Source of the DNA: Verrucomicrobia bacterium UBA3214
GTDB lineage: Bacteria; Verrucomicrobiota; Kiritimatiellia; RFP12; UBA1067
Assembly: GCA_002363575.1 (NCBI GenBank)
Contig: DEWI01000166.1
Location: forward strand, 1-23,406
Length of the DNA: 23,406 bases
Reading direction: 5' to 3'
The notes beneath the pieces are model-generated. The model did not search any database and was not told where the DNA came from. It saw only the letters and a list, made by a program, of their open reading frames with translations. Below are positions 1 to 7,457 of the stretch, one piece after another (position 1 is the first letter of the stretch; each line of letters opens with the position of its first letter). The translations under genes were made by a program, and so were the position numbers.

Positions 1-744
1 CGCAAGGAAGGCTTTTTCACCACGCTTCTCTCCAGCGCCGACCACATCTGGGAGATTGCAATGGACGATATCGAGCTGACGATCCGCCGCAAAAGCTCGA
101 AGATAACATTCGTATGCACGCCTGCGGAAGAAGCGATAGTGATGACGGCGTGGATGGAAGTCGCATCCCAGCTCAACGATCTCGCGCGCTCGATTTCCAA
201 GCCTATCAGAAAAGAAGACGTAGGCAAGATGCTCTCCGCCTCGGAAGCGGTCAAACGCGGCCACGAAGGCGTCGCGAAATACATACAGGGCTTCGTCATG
301 ATCCCGAAATTCAAGGCGGCGAACAAGGCGGACGCCATTGAACAGCTCGTAAATGAAATCGCCCGCCAGTGCCCCAACCATCTAAAGGATCCCAAGGCGG
401 CCGTGGAAGCCGTAATGAGACGCGAAGAATCTATGCCTACAGGGCTTGCGAAGGGGCTGGCGCTTCCGCACGGCCGCTCGTCCTGCGTGAAAGGAATCGC
501 CGGCGCCGTCGCCGTGCTGGACGATGGCGGCGATCCCGCAGGCGCGCTTCCTGACTACGAGACGATCGATTCTTCGCCGGTGAAGATAATCGTCCTGACG
601 ATCGCCAGCGACTCTGCGCAGACGCCATACCTCAAACTCATGAGCTTCATCTCGCGCGCGCTGCGCGCAGACAATGGCGCCGCGCGCCTTGCGCAGTGCA
701 AGACGGCGAACGAAATGCGCCGCTTCTTCCGCCACGCAAAATAG
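1..744 (+). CDS. PTS EIIA-domain protein, 5' end outside window
   Basis: The frame is open from base 1, so the ATG at 61 is probably internal and the gene starts upstream. Counting from that ATG, residues about 88-227 resemble a type-2 (fructose/mannitol/nitrogen-regulatory) PTS EIIA domain. The phospho-acceptor histidine would be His137 in the motif ALPHGR, preceded by the usual 'R-E-(x)n-T-G-L-A-x-G-L-A' run. In the family this His takes phosphate from HPr and passes it to a sugar-specific EIIB or to a regulatory target. Residues 1-87 are not recognised. No EIIB or EIIC gene is visible here, so a regulatory role is as likely as transport. The stop is at 742-744. Confidence 0.75.
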   Translation, partial: RKEGFFTTLLSSADHIWEIAMDDIELTIRRKSSKITFVCTPAEEAIVMTAWMEVASQLNDLARSISKPIRKEDVGKMLSASEAVKRGHEGVAKYIQGFVMIPKFKAANKADAIEQLVNEIARQCPNHLKDPKAAVEAVMRREESMPTGLAKGLALPHGRSSCVKGIAGAVAVLDDGGDPAGALPDYETIDSSPVKIIVLTIASDSAQTPYLKLMSFISRALRADNGAARLAQCKTANEMRRFFRHAK

Positions 745-800
745 GCGGACGGCGGGGATTCAAGCGACTGCGGAATACGTCCAAGCTGAAGCAAACCGCA

Positions 801-818
801 TTAGTCGCGCGCGACTAA
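801..818. promoter_or_regulatory. Perfect 18-bp palindrome upstream of the sugar transferase
   Basis: TTAGTCGCGCGCGACTAA is identical to its own reverse complement. It lies in the 122-bp gap between the EIIA gene and the transferase gene, ending 48 bp before the transferase start. No T-run follows, so an intrinsic terminator is unlikely. A dyad operator for a dimeric DNA-binding protein is plausible but inferred. Confidence 0.4.
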
Positions 819-866
819 AGAGCCAAAGGACGGAGCAGCCAGCACGATTCCACTACCGGCGGCAAT

Positions 867-1463
867 ATGAAGAGATTCGTCGAAACGCTTCTCGTGCTTG
901 CGGCATTGCCGCTTTGGCTGCCCGTCGCGGGGCTTTGCGCGCTCGCCGTCTTGCTTGCGATGGGGCGGCCCGTTCTGTTCCGGCAAGAGCGCGCCGGCCT
1001 CGCCGCCCGCCCTTTCAGAATCGCAAAATTCCGCACGATGCTGAACGGCGATGGCGACGACGCTTCGCGCCTCACGAAAACGGGCAGATTCCTGCGCGCG
1101 ACGTCGCTGGACGAATTGCCGCAACTCTTCCAGGTCTTGACGGGAGAAATGTCGCTGGTCGGGCCGCGCCCGCTGCCAGTGCGCTACCTGCCGCGCTACA
1201 CTAAAGAGCAGGCGCGGCGCCATGAAACGCGCCCAGGCATCACTGGCTGGGCGCAGATCAACGGCCGCAACGCGATTTCCTGGCGCGACAAACTCGCCCT
1301 CGACGTCTGGTACGTCGATCACCGCACCCTGGCGCTCGATATCAAAATCCTCGCCTTGACGGTCTGGAAGGTGCTGAAGCGCTCGGGCATAGACGCTTCC
1401 GAAGGCGAGACTATGCCGGAATTCACCGGCGAGAACTCCCAAAGCGCCGCGGCCCCCGGCTAG
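867..1463 (+). CDS. PglC/WcaJ-like sugar-phosphate transferase (monotopic phosphoglycosyl transferase)
   Basis: This 198-residue protein has the size of the small PglC-type enzymes, which transfer a sugar-1-phosphate from a UDP-sugar to undecaprenyl phosphate at the inner face of the cytoplasmic membrane. That is the first step of O-antigen, capsule or protein glycan assembly. Residues 5-32 form a hydrophobic re-entrant helix. Family blocks follow in order: PVLFRQERAG, FRIAKFRTM, TSLDELPQL containing the catalytic Asp-Glu, MSLVGPRPLP, RPGITGWAQINGRN, and LDVWYVDHR near residue 150. The C-terminal MPEFTG is also typical of this branch. The ribosome binding site is weak (GGCGG), but no other start fits. 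The acceptor sugar cannot be read from sequence. Confidence 0.92.
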   Translation: MKRFVETLLVLAALPLWLPVAGLCALAVLLAMGRPVLFRQERAGLAARPFRIAKFRTMLNGDGDDASRLTKTGRFLRATSLDELPQLFQVLTGEMSLVGPRPLPVRYLPRYTKEQARRHETRPGITGWAQINGRNAISWRDKLALDVWYVDHRTLALDIKILALTVWKVLKRSGIDASEGETMPEFTGENSQSAAAPG

Positions 1464-1492
1464 CCGCCGACGCGATCAAGAATATACAAAAG

Positions 1493-1529
1493 AAACGAGG
1501 CGGTGCGCGCAACGCGCCCCGCCCCGTTT
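1493..1529 (-). terminator. Terminator of the ribosomal protein operon, possibly bidirectional
   Basis: Arms AAACG-a-GGCGG-t-GCGC and GCGC-c-CCGCC-c-CGTTT pair around the 5-nt loop GCAAC. On the minus strand the stem ends in CGTTTCTTTTGT, a T-rich tail just past the L27 stop. It sits in the convergent gap between the sugar transferase and rpmA, so it may also stop plus-strand transcripts. Confidence 0.7.
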
Positions 1530-1546
1530 GCCTTGCCAAAGACGTC

Positions 1547-1783
1547 TCAGACCTCTTCGATCGTGACGACTTTGCCATCCTTGATGAACTTGACTTTGCC
1601 GTCCTTCAACGCGAAGAGCGTGAAATCACGGCCCTGCCCAACGTTCTTGCCGGGATGGAACTTCGTGCCGCGCTGGCGCACGATGATGGAGCCGGCCTTG
1701 AGAAGCTGGCCGTCGAAAGCCTTGACCCCGAGATACTTCGGGTTGGAGTCGCGGCCGTTTCTTGCAGATGCGCTAGATGCCAT
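1547..1783 (-). CDS. rpmA: 50S ribosomal protein L27 (bL27)
   Basis: 78 residues. The core RNGRDSN...[25 protein letters not shown] and [13 protein letters not shown] blocks identify bL27, a large-subunit protein whose N-terminal tail reaches the peptidyl transferase centre in E. coli. The start at 1783 has GGAGG 8 nt upstream, just beyond the L21 stop, so it is well fixed. The N-terminus is odd: only MASSASA precedes RNGRDS. Most homologues have about ten residues there, with His-Lys-Lys and a Gly-rich stretch. It is the last gene of the operon, 12 nt after rplU, and is followed by the hairpin terminator. Confidence 0.97.
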   Translation of the reverse strand: MASSASARNGRDSNPKYLGVKAFDGQLLKAGSIIVRQRGTKFHPGKNVGQGRDFTLFALKDGKVKFIKDGKVVTIEEV

Positions 1784-1795
1784 TGTCTTGCCTCC

Positions 1796-2110
1796 TTACG
1801 CGATTGCCTTGACTGTCGCGACCATCAAATCCTGACGATGCCCGACTTTCCGGCGCGAGCCTTTGCGACGCTTCGCCTTGAAATTGACCACCTTCGGGCC
1901 ACGCTTGACCGCGTCGATGGTCAGCGTCACCGACGCGCCTTCGACGTAGGGCTTGCCGACCTTCAGCGTCGTCCCGTCGGAAACGGCGCAAACCGTATCA
2001 AGGACTGCCTCCTGGCCGGGTTCGACCGCGATCTTTTCAATCTCGATCGTATCACCGGCCCTGACAAGCACCTGCTTGCCGCCGGTTTCGAGTACTGCGT
2101 ATGCTTCCAT
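1796..2110 (-). CDS. rplU: 50S ribosomal protein L21 (bL21)
   Basis: 104 residues, normal for the family. The N-terminal [16 protein letters not shown] and the C-terminal [16 protein letters not shown] are characteristic of bL21, which binds 23S rRNA domains near L20. It pairs with rpmA as in nearly all bacteria. Unusually, the pair lies directly after rplO of the spc operon, 111 nt downstream and beyond several hairpins, so it may have been a separate transcription unit. Confidence 0.97.
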   Translation of the reverse strand: MEAYAVLETGGKQVLVRAGDTIEIEKIAVEPGQEAVLDTVCAVSDGTTLKVGKPYVEGASVTLTIDAVKRGPKVVNFKAKRRKGSRRKVGHRQDLMVATVKAIA

Positions 2111-2138
2111 TGTTGCGTTTCCTCTTCGCCTTCCATGT

Positions 2139-2204
2139 GGGGACGTCCCCGCGAAAGGCTGTTTGTCGCTTTGCGACCCCGCGGCCTGCCGCAGGCAAGC
2201 CGCG
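2139..2204 (-). other. Hairpin-rich spacer between rplO and rplU
   Basis: The 111-nt gap holds three strong dyads: GGGGACGTCCCC (2139-2150), GTCGC-ttt-GCGAC (2165-2177) and a longer stem GCGGC-c-TGCC-gca-GGCA-a-GCCGC (2181-2203). None is followed by a T-run on the minus strand. They could be an mRNA processing or stability element, or a weak attenuator between the spc segment and L21-L27. No convincing minus-strand promoter is seen. Confidence 0.45.
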
Positions 2205-2221
2205 AGACTCGCGCCAGCTTA

Positions 2222-2659
2222 TTACTTGACAGAGCCGCCGGCCGCTTCGATCTTCGCCTTGGCCGCCGCGGAGCAAGGCACCTTGACGGTGAACTTCTTC
2301 GTGAGCTCGCCAGTGCCGAGAATCTTCACTTTCGGGCGCTTGTTGTCGGAAAGACCGGCCGCAGAAAGGGATTCAACCGTGATGACGGCCAAGTCCTCGA
2401 ACTTCTTCTCGAGCGTCGAAAGATTAATCCCGAGCGCCTTCGCGTTGAAGCGCGCATTGTTGAAGCCGCGCTTCGGAAGACGGCGCACGAGCGGCATCTG
2501 GCCGCCTTCGAAACCGAGCTTCTGCTTGTGGCCCTTGCGGGCCGCCTGACCCTTGTGGCCGCGCGTAGAAGTCTTGCCCATGCCGGAACCGCAGCCGCGG
2601 CCGACGCGTTTGCGGCGGTGGCGCGCACCCGGGGTGTTCGTGAGATTATTGAGTTCCAT
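2222..2659 (-). CDS. rplO: 50S ribosomal protein L15 (uL15)
   Basis: 145 residues. The basic Gly-rich N-terminus (GKTSTRGHKGQ, KGHKQKLGFEGGQMPLVRRLPKRGF) is diagnostic for uL15, a late-assembly protein that threads through 23S rRNA. The C-terminal globular part ends in LTKKFTVKVPCSAAAKAKIEAAGG (written here only as its location, residues about 117-141). It follows rpsE after 55 nt, too little for an rpmD (L30) gene between them. In most bacteria secY follows rplO, but here rplU does. Confidence 0.96.
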   Translation of the reverse strand: MELNNLTNTPGARHRRKRVGRGCGSGMGKTSTRGHKGQAARKGHKQKLGFEGGQMPLVRRLPKRGFNNARFNAKALGINLSTLEKKFEDLAVITVESLSAAGLSDNKRPKVKILGTGELTKKFTVKVPCSAAAKAKIEAAGGSVK

Positions 2660-2714
2660 CTTGAAACTTCCTTAGTGAAAGGGTTCGCGGGGAAGCGGAC
2701 TTCCCCGCAGGTTG

Positions 2715-3203
2715 TTACGCGCGCACCGCGGCGATCTCCTCGGCGGAACGAAGCTTCATCAGCGCGTTCATCGTCGCCTTGACCACGTTCAAGCGGTTCT
2801 TCGAGCCGAGAGACTTGCCGACAGCATCGCGGATGCCGGCCGCCTCGAGCACGGGACGCATGCCGCCGCCGACAATCAGACCCGTGCCGTCGGGCGCGGG
2901 CTTAAGAAGCACGCGGCCGCCATCGCAGACGCCGACGACGTCGTGCGGGATCGTCTTGCCGTGCAGCGTGATCTTGCGCATGTCCTTGCGCGCAGCCTCG
3001 CCGCCTTTGCGAATCGCGTCGGAGACTTCATTGGCCTTGCCGAAGCCGACGCCGACGCGCCCTTCCTTGTCGCCGACCACGATGACGGCGGAGAAGCTCA
3101 TGCGGCGCCCGCCCTTCACGGTCTTGGCGCAACGGTTGATGAAGACGGTATGCTCGTCGAGTGCGTCTTCCTGCTCGCCGCGCTTGTCACGATTGAATGC
3201 CAT
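2715..3203 (-). CDS. rpsE: 30S ribosomal protein S5 (uS5)
   Basis: 162 residues from MAFNRDKR. The ATG at 3203 has GGAGGAGG in the correct position; the frame extends to an ATG at 3248, but those residues overlap rplR and are not S5-like. The double-stranded RNA-binding motif (FINRCAKTVKGGRRMSFSAV, residues about 19-38) and the central GxVLLKPAPDGTGLIVGG block identify uS5, which sits near the mRNA entry site and affects decoding fidelity. The start is one base beyond the rplR stop codon, suggesting translational coupling. Confidence 0.96.
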   Translation of the reverse strand: MAFNRDKRGEQEDALDEHTVFINRCAKTVKGGRRMSFSAVIVVGDKEGRVGVGFGKANEVSDAIRKGGEAARKDMRKITLHGKTIPHDVVGVCDGGRVLLKPAPDGTGLIVGGGMRPVLEAAGIRDAVGKSLGSKNRLNVVKATMNALMKLRSAEEIAAVRA

Positions 3204-3204
3204 C

Positions 3205-3567
3205 TTACGCCTCCTCCTTCTTTGCGCTGATCGAGATGCCCGCCGCAACGGCGGCCTCCACGATCGCCGCGACGCGCCCGGTGTACTTGAAACCGCCGCG
3301 ATCGACGACTGCCGAGGAAATGCCGGCGGCCTTCGCGGCCTCCGCGGCCTTCGCGCCGAGCGCCTTGGCCACTTCCATGTTCGCCTTCTGCTCCTTGATC
3401 GAGCTTGCGGATGCGAGAGTGCGGCCCGCCGCGTCGTCGATAAACTGCACGTACATGTGCTTGTTCGAGATGCAGATCGACATGCGCGGACGCTCTGCCG
3501 AACCGACGATGCGCTGGCGGAGGCGCAAATGCCTCTTCTGGCGCTGCTCCTTGCGGTTGAAACTCAT
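3205..3567 (-). CDS. rplR: 50S ribosomal protein L18 (uL18)
   Basis: 120 residues. RKEQRQKRHLRLRQRI, RPRMSICISNKHMYVQFIDD and the C-terminal DRGGFKYTGRVAAIVEAA are the conserved uL18 blocks. The protein binds 5S rRNA with L5 and L25 in the central protuberance. Its ATG overlaps the rplF stop in a TAATG arrangement. Confidence 0.96.
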   Translation of the reverse strand: MSFNRKEQRQKRHLRLRQRIVGSAERPRMSICISNKHMYVQFIDDAAGRTLASASSIKEQKANMEVAKALGAKAAEAAKAAGISSAVVDRGGFKYTGRVAAIVEAAVAAGISISAKKEEA

Positions 3568-4103
3568 TAGGCGACCTTCTTTCCTTGCTTGCGGCGGATG
3601 TGTTCGCCGACGTACTTGATGCCCTTGCCCTTGTAAGGCTCGGCAGGATAGAACGAACGGATGCGCGCGGCCGCTTCGCCGACGAGCGCCTTGTCGCAGC
3701 CGGTCACGGTGACCTGCAGGCCGTCGTTCTCCACCGTCACCTTGACGCCGGACGGAATCGCGTAGATCTTCGGAGAAGCGAAGCCGAGCGAGAGCGAGAG
3801 GTTCGTCCCCTGCAAAACCGCCTTGAAGCCCGTTCCTTCGATCGAGAGCTGCTTCGTGAAGCCCTTCGACACGCCGATCACCATATTGTTGATCAGCGCG
3901 CGCGCGAGTCCGTGGAAATTGCCGAGCAGCTTGTCGTCTGCGCAGCCGAGGACGACCTTGCCGTCTTCCACCTTCGCCGTGATGCCGTCATGCATCGTGT
4001 AGGAAAGCTCGCCGAGCTTTCCCTTGACCGTCACCTTGCTGCCGTCGATGGCGACAGTCGCGCCATCGACGAGAGCGACGGGTTCTTTACCGATTCGAGA
4101 CAT
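3567..4103 (-). CDS. rplF: 50S ribosomal protein L6 (uL6)
   Basis: 178 residues with the two-domain uL6 layout. MSRIGKEPV opens the protein, and YKGKGIKYVGEHIRRKQGKK near the C-terminus is the diagnostic rRNA-binding segment next to the sarcin-ricin region and factor-binding site. It ends one base inside the rplR start and follows rpsH by 21 nt. Nothing unusual. Confidence 0.97.
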   Translation of the reverse strand: MSRIGKEPVALVDGATVAIDGSKVTVKGKLGELSYTMHDGITAKVEDGKVVLGCADDKLLGNFHGLARALINNMVIGVSKGFTKQLSIEGTGFKAVLQGTNLSLSLGFASPKIYAIPSGVKVTVENDGLQVTVTGCDKALVGEAAARIRSFYPAEPYKGKGIKYVGEHIRRKQGKKVA

Positions 4104-4124
4104 TGTCTTGCTGGCTCCTTGTAA

Positions 4125-4517
4125 TTATGCAACCGTGCAGATCAGCTCGCCGCCGAGCCGCGCCTTCTTCGCCTCCGCTCCGGACATGATGCCCTTGGAG
4201 GTGGAGAGGATCGCGAGACCCATGCCGTCGAGCACTGCGGGGATCTTATCGACGCCGACGTACCTGCGAAGGCCCGGCTTCGAGACACGCTTGATCTCCG
4301 TGATGGCCGGCACGGCCTTGTCGGAATACTTGAGCGTGACGATGAGTTTCTTCGGGAATTCGCTCGTGGTGACGGCATCGACAATGTAGCCGGCGTCCTT
4401 CATCACGCGAGCGATCTCCCCCTTGGTAGAGCTCGCCGGCGTCGTCACGGAATGAAGGCGGGCCTTCTGACCGTTGCGAATCGTCGTGAGCATGTCGGAA
4501 ATGGGATCTGATACCAT
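4125..4517 (-). CDS. rpsH: 30S ribosomal protein S8 (uS8)
   Basis: 130 residues. DPISDMLTTIRNGQ at the start and LSTSKGIMSGAEAKKARLGGELICTVA at the end (residues about 104-130) are uS8 signatures. S8 binds helix 21 of 16S rRNA and, in E. coli, represses the spc operon by binding its mRNA near the L5 start; whether that applies here is unknown. It lies between rpsN (26 nt) and rplF (21 nt). Confidence 0.97.
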   Translation of the reverse strand: MVSDPISDMLTTIRNGQKARLHSVTTPASSTKGEIARVMKDAGYIVDAVTTSEFPKKLIVTLKYSDKAVPAITEIKRVSKPGLRRYVGVDKIPAVLDGMGLAILSTSKGIMSGAEAKKARLGGELICTVA

Positions 4518-4543
4518 TTTGCTGGTCCTTTCCTTGCTTTACG

Positions 4544-4729
4544 TTACCACGAGGCCTTGGTCACGCCGGGGATGAGACCGGCGACGGCGAGTTCGCGGAA
4601 GCACAGACGGCAAACCCCGAACTTGCGGATGTAGGCGTGGCGACGCCCGCAGCGCTGGCAGCGGTTGTACGCGCGCACCTTGAACTTGGGAGCGCGCTTC
4701 TGCTTCTCGATTAGGCACTTCTTTGCCAT
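4544..4729 (-). CDS. rpsN: 30S ribosomal protein S14, zinc-binding type (uS14)
   Basis: 61 residues, the short zinc-binding (C+) form. Two CxxC pairs, CQRC and CRLC, would bind one Zn2+. [20 protein letters not shown] and [10 protein letters not shown] are diagnostic. The same frame stays open far upstream to 5074, but the true start is the ATG at 4729, which overlaps the rplE stop by one base and begins [11 protein letters not shown]14 binds the 30S head near the decoding region. Confidence 0.96.
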   Translation of the reverse strand: MAKKCLIEKQKRAPKFKVRAYNRCQRCGRRHAYIRKFGVCRLCFRELAVAGLIPGVTKASW

Positions 4730-5268
4730 TACGAATTCCTCCCTGCGAAGGGCATGCCCATGGAGACAAGAAGCTCCTTGGCCGCCGTGTTGTCCTTGGA
4801 ACTGGTCACGAACGTGATATCCATGCCGGAGTGGGCGCTCGCCGCTTCCACGATTTCCGGGAAGATGCTGTGCTCCTTGAGGCCGAGCGTGTAGTTGCCG
4901 CGCCCGTCGAAGCCGCGGTTGGAAATGCCGCGGAAGTCGCGAATGCGCGGAAGCGCCACGGAGATGAGACGCTCCACGAATTCCCACATTCTTTCGCCGC
5001 GCAGCGTGACCTTCGCGCCGATCACCATGCCTTCGCGAAGCTTGAAGTTCGAAATCGACTTCTTCGCGCGGCACAGCATCGGCTTCTGGCCGGAGATCGC
5101 CGTCAAGTCATCGACGAGCTGCTTCTGCTCGTCCTTCGAGACGATTCCGAAAGCCATGTTCAAAACGACCTTCTGAAGGCGCGGGACGAGCATCTTGTTG
5201 GTCGTGCCGAGCTTCTTTTCCAGCTCGGGGACCATCCTCGAAGCGTATTCCTCTTTTAGTCTAGCCAT
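4729..5268 (-). CDS. rplE: 50S ribosomal protein L5 (uL5)
   Basis: 179 residues, the normal bacterial length. [31 protein letters not shown] (residues about 59-79) and the GMDITFVT segment fix the family. uL5 carries 5S rRNA into the central protuberance and contacts the P-site tRNA. It overlaps rpsN by one base and follows rplX by 16 nt. Confidence 0.97.
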   Translation of the reverse strand: MARLKEEYASRMVPELEKKLGTTNKMLVPRLQKVVLNMAFGIVSKDEQKQLVDDLTAISGQKPMLCRAKKSISNFKLREGMVIGAKVTLRGERMWEFVERLISVALPRIRDFRGISNRGFDGRGNYTLGLKEHSIFPEIVEAASAHSGMDITFVTSSKDNTAAKELLVSMGMPFAGRNS

Positions 5269-5284
5269 TGTCGTTGGTTCCTTC

Positions 5285-5596
5285 TTAGAGGGCGTTGCCG
5301 GTCTTCACGGAAATGCGGACCTTCTTGCCGTCCTTCTCGCCGGTGCGCACGCGCGTGCCGCGCTTGGCCTCGGGATCGTAGGGCATGAGCTTGCAAAGCC
5401 TGATCGGCAGCTCCTTGTCGATGATGCCGCCTTCCGACTTCTCGGAGCGGCGCACCGCCTTCTTGTGGACGTTGACGCCGGCCACGACGGCCGTCTGCGC
5501 CTTGGGGTCCACGCTGAGGACCGTGCCCGTCTTGCCGGCGTCTGCGCCGCTGATGACGACCACGGTGTCGTTCTTCTTAATTCTTGCGATAGCCAT
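5285..5596 (-). CDS. rplX: 50S ribosomal protein L24 (uL24)
   Basis: 103 residues from MAIARIKKND at 5596. The open frame runs back to 5920 only because no stop intervenes over rplN. The KOW motif VVVISGADAGKTGTVL (residues 12-27), then VNVHKKAVR and the GGIIDKELPI segment, identify uL24, an assembly-initiating protein bound near the 5' end of 23S rRNA and the tunnel exit. It is placed as expected between rplN and rplE. Confidence 0.96.
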   Translation of the reverse strand: MAIARIKKNDTVVVISGADAGKTGTVLSVDPKAQTAVVAGVNVHKKAVRRSEKSEGGIIDKELPIRLCKLMPYDPEAKRGTRVRTGEKDGKKVRISVKTGNAL

Positions 5597-5613
5597 GTTC
5601 GTACTCCTAGGCT

Positions 5614-5979
5614 TCAGACCACTTCCGGGGCCATCGAGAGGATCTTCATGTAGTTTTTCTCGCGGAGTTCGCGAGCGACCGGTCCGAAGATGCGCGTGCC
5701 GATGGGGTTCATCTTGGAATCGACGAGGACGCAAGCGTTCTGGTCGAAGTGGACGGTGGAGCCGTCCTCGCGACGGATCGGCTGGCCGGTCCGCACGATC
5801 ACGGCGGTGGCTACAGCGCCCTTCTTGATGGAGCCCGTCGGGGAGGCCTCTTTGATCGCGACGCGGATGACGTCGCCCAAATGCGCATATTCCTTGCGCT
5901 GCTTGAGGATGCGGAAGCACATGGCGCGCTTGGCGCCGGTGTTGTCCGCGACCACTAGATTGGAGAGTTCCTGCAACAT
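5614..5979 (-). CDS. rplN: 50S ribosomal protein L14 (uL14)
   Basis: 121 residues, matching the family length almost exactly. [20 protein letters not shown] and the C-terminal [28 protein letters not shown] (residues about 94-121) are strongly conserved. uL14 lies at the subunit interface, forms bridges with 16S rRNA and is the docking site for the silencing factor RsfS. It sits 13 nt after rpsQ. Confidence 0.97.
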   Translation of the reverse strand: MLQELSNLVVADNTGAKRAMCFRILKQRKEYAHLGDVIRVAIKEASPTGSIKKGAVATAVIVRTGQPIRREDGSTVHFDQNACVLVDSKMNPIGTRIFGPVARELREKNYMKILSMAPEVV

Positions 5980-5992
5980 TTCCAGCTCCTCC

Positions 5993-6244
5993 TTACTTCA
6001 CGATGCGCCAGCGCTTCGTGGCCGAGAGCGGGCGCGTCTCCATGATGGTGACATTGTCGCCCACCTTCGCGGTGTCCTCTTCGTCGTGCGCATGGTATTT
6101 CTTGGTGCGCGTGACGATCTTGCCGTAGATGGGGTGGCGTTCGCGGTAGCTTACGGCGACGACGACGCTCTTGGCGCCCATCTTGGAGGAGACGACGCCC
6201 TTGCGGACCTTGCGGGCCCCGCGGCTTGCTGTTTCCGTGCTCAT
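5993..6244 (-). CDS. rpsQ: 30S ribosomal protein S17 (uS17)
   Basis: 83 residues from the ATG at 6244. [34 protein letters not shown] and the [19 protein letters not shown] stretch are characteristic of uS17, an early 16S rRNA-binding OB-fold protein. The start overlaps the rplP stop by one base. In most bacteria rpmC (L29) lies between rplP and rpsQ; here there is no room for it. Confidence 0.97.
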   Translation of the reverse strand: MSTETASRGARKVRKGVVSSKMGAKSVVVAVSYRERHPIYGKIVTRTKKYHAHDEEDTAKVGDNVTIMETRPLSATKRWRIVK

Positions 6245-6666
6245 TAGATCCTGACTCCTGCGCGGGTGATGAACTTGGTGTGGATGCCGATTTTGGTAGC
6301 GGCGAGGCGCAGGCACTCCTTGGCGACCTCTTCGCTGACGCCGCCGACTTCGAAGAGCATTTTGCCTGGGAGGATGACGGCCGCCCAGAACTCCGGGTTG
6401 CCCTTTCCTCCGCCCATGCGGACTTCGATCGGCTTGCGCGTGACGGGCTTGTCGGGGAACACGCGGATCCACAACTTGCCCTTGCGCTTCATCTCGCGGT
6501 TGATGGCGACGCGGCAGGCCTCGATCTGCGTGGCGGTGAGAAGGCCGCGCGTGAGGGCCTTGAGGCCGAATTCGCCGTACGCGAGCTCCGTGCCGCTAGT
6601 GGCGTAGCCGGCGCGATTACCCTTGGATACCTTGCGGTACTTGACTCTCTTGGGCATCAAAGGCAT
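6244..6666 (-). CDS. rplP: 50S ribosomal protein L16 (uL16)
   Basis: 140 residues. MPKRVKYRK, the [26 protein letters not shown] block (residues about 84-109) and the conserved Arg-rich loop identify uL16, which contacts the A-site tRNA elbow and is needed for late 50S maturation. The first ATG (6666) is chosen because GGGGAGG lies about 7 nt upstream; a second ATG three codons later is possible. It ends inside the rpsQ start. Confidence 0.97.
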   Translation of the reverse strand: MPLMPKRVKYRKVSKGNRAGYATSGTELAYGEFGLKALTRGLLTATQIEACRVAINREMKRKGKLWIRVFPDKPVTRKPIEVRMGGGKGNPEFWAAVILPGKMLFEVGGVSEEVAKECLRLAATKIGIHTKFITRAGVRI

Positions 6667-6669
6667 TGC

Positions 6670-7455
6670 TTACCTCCCCTCCTTGCGATCGCCGCGCTCG
6701 CGGCGGTCAGGGCGCCTGTCGCCGCGGGGGGCGCGCGCCTGGAAACCTTCCTTCTTGCAGATCCAGACCTTGATGCCGATCTTGCCTGCGGTCGTGTTCG
6801 CTTCGGCGAAGCCGTAGTCGATGTTGGCGCGCAGCGTGTGCAGCGGGACCTTGCCCTCGCGGCTCCACTCGACGCGCGCGATCTCGGCGCCGTTAATGCG
6901 TCCGGAGGCATGGATCTTGATGCCGTCCACGCCCATGTCCATCGCGACCTTCTGGGCGCGCTTCATGGCGCGCTTGAGGGCGACGCGGCGCTCGAGCTGG
7001 AGGGCGATGCCCTCGGCGACGAGCTGCGCATCGGAATCAGCGCCCTGGACTTCGCGGACTTCGATGTAGATCTCCTTGCGGAGCTTCGCGGGGCGGCGGG
7101 CTTCCTTGCCGTCCTTGGTCTTGTAGGTCTCCATGACGACCTTGCCGTCGCGGTCGCGGACGGTGGTCGTGAGCATGCTCTCCAGCTCGTTGCGGAGCTG
7201 ATCGACATCGCCGCCCTTGCGGCCGAGGATCACGCCCGGACGGGCGGAGAAGAGCGTGACGCGCACGCGGTTCATGTAGCGCTCGATGAGGACGCGGGAG
7301 ATGCCGGCTTCGACGAGTTTCTTCTTGCAGGTCTCGCGGATCTTCTGGTCCTCGAGGAGGAACGTGCCGAAGTTCTTCTTAGGCGCGAACCAGCGGCTGC
7401 CCCAGGCGTGGTTCACGCCGACGCGGAAACCTACGGGGTTGACTTTCTGTCCCAT
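6670..7455 (-). CDS. rpsC: 30S ribosomal protein S3 (uS3)
   Basis: 261 residues, somewhat longer than E. coli S3 because of an Arg/Asp-rich C-terminal tail (residues about 240-261). MGQKVNPVGFRVGVNHAWGS opens the protein. The KH-type RNA-binding domain includes RPGVILGRKGGDVDQL, and the C-terminal domain GAEIARVEWSREGKVPLHTLRANIDYG (residues about 188-214) is typical. S3 forms part of the mRNA entry tunnel and helicase centre. It lies 2 nt after rplV. Confidence 0.97.
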   Translation of the reverse strand: MGQKVNPVGFRVGVNHAWGSRWFAPKKNFGTFLLEDQKIRETCKKKLVEAGISRVLIERYMNRVRVTLFSARPGVILGRKGGDVDQLRNELESMLTTTVRDRDGKVVMETYKTKDGKEARRPAKLRKEIYIEVREVQGADSDAQLVAEGIALQLERRVALKRAMKRAQKVAMDMGVDGIKIHASGRINGAEIARVEWSREGKVPLHTLRANIDYGFAEANTTAGKIGIKVWICKKEGFQARAPRGDRRPDRRERGDRKEGR

Positions 7456-7457
7456 GG

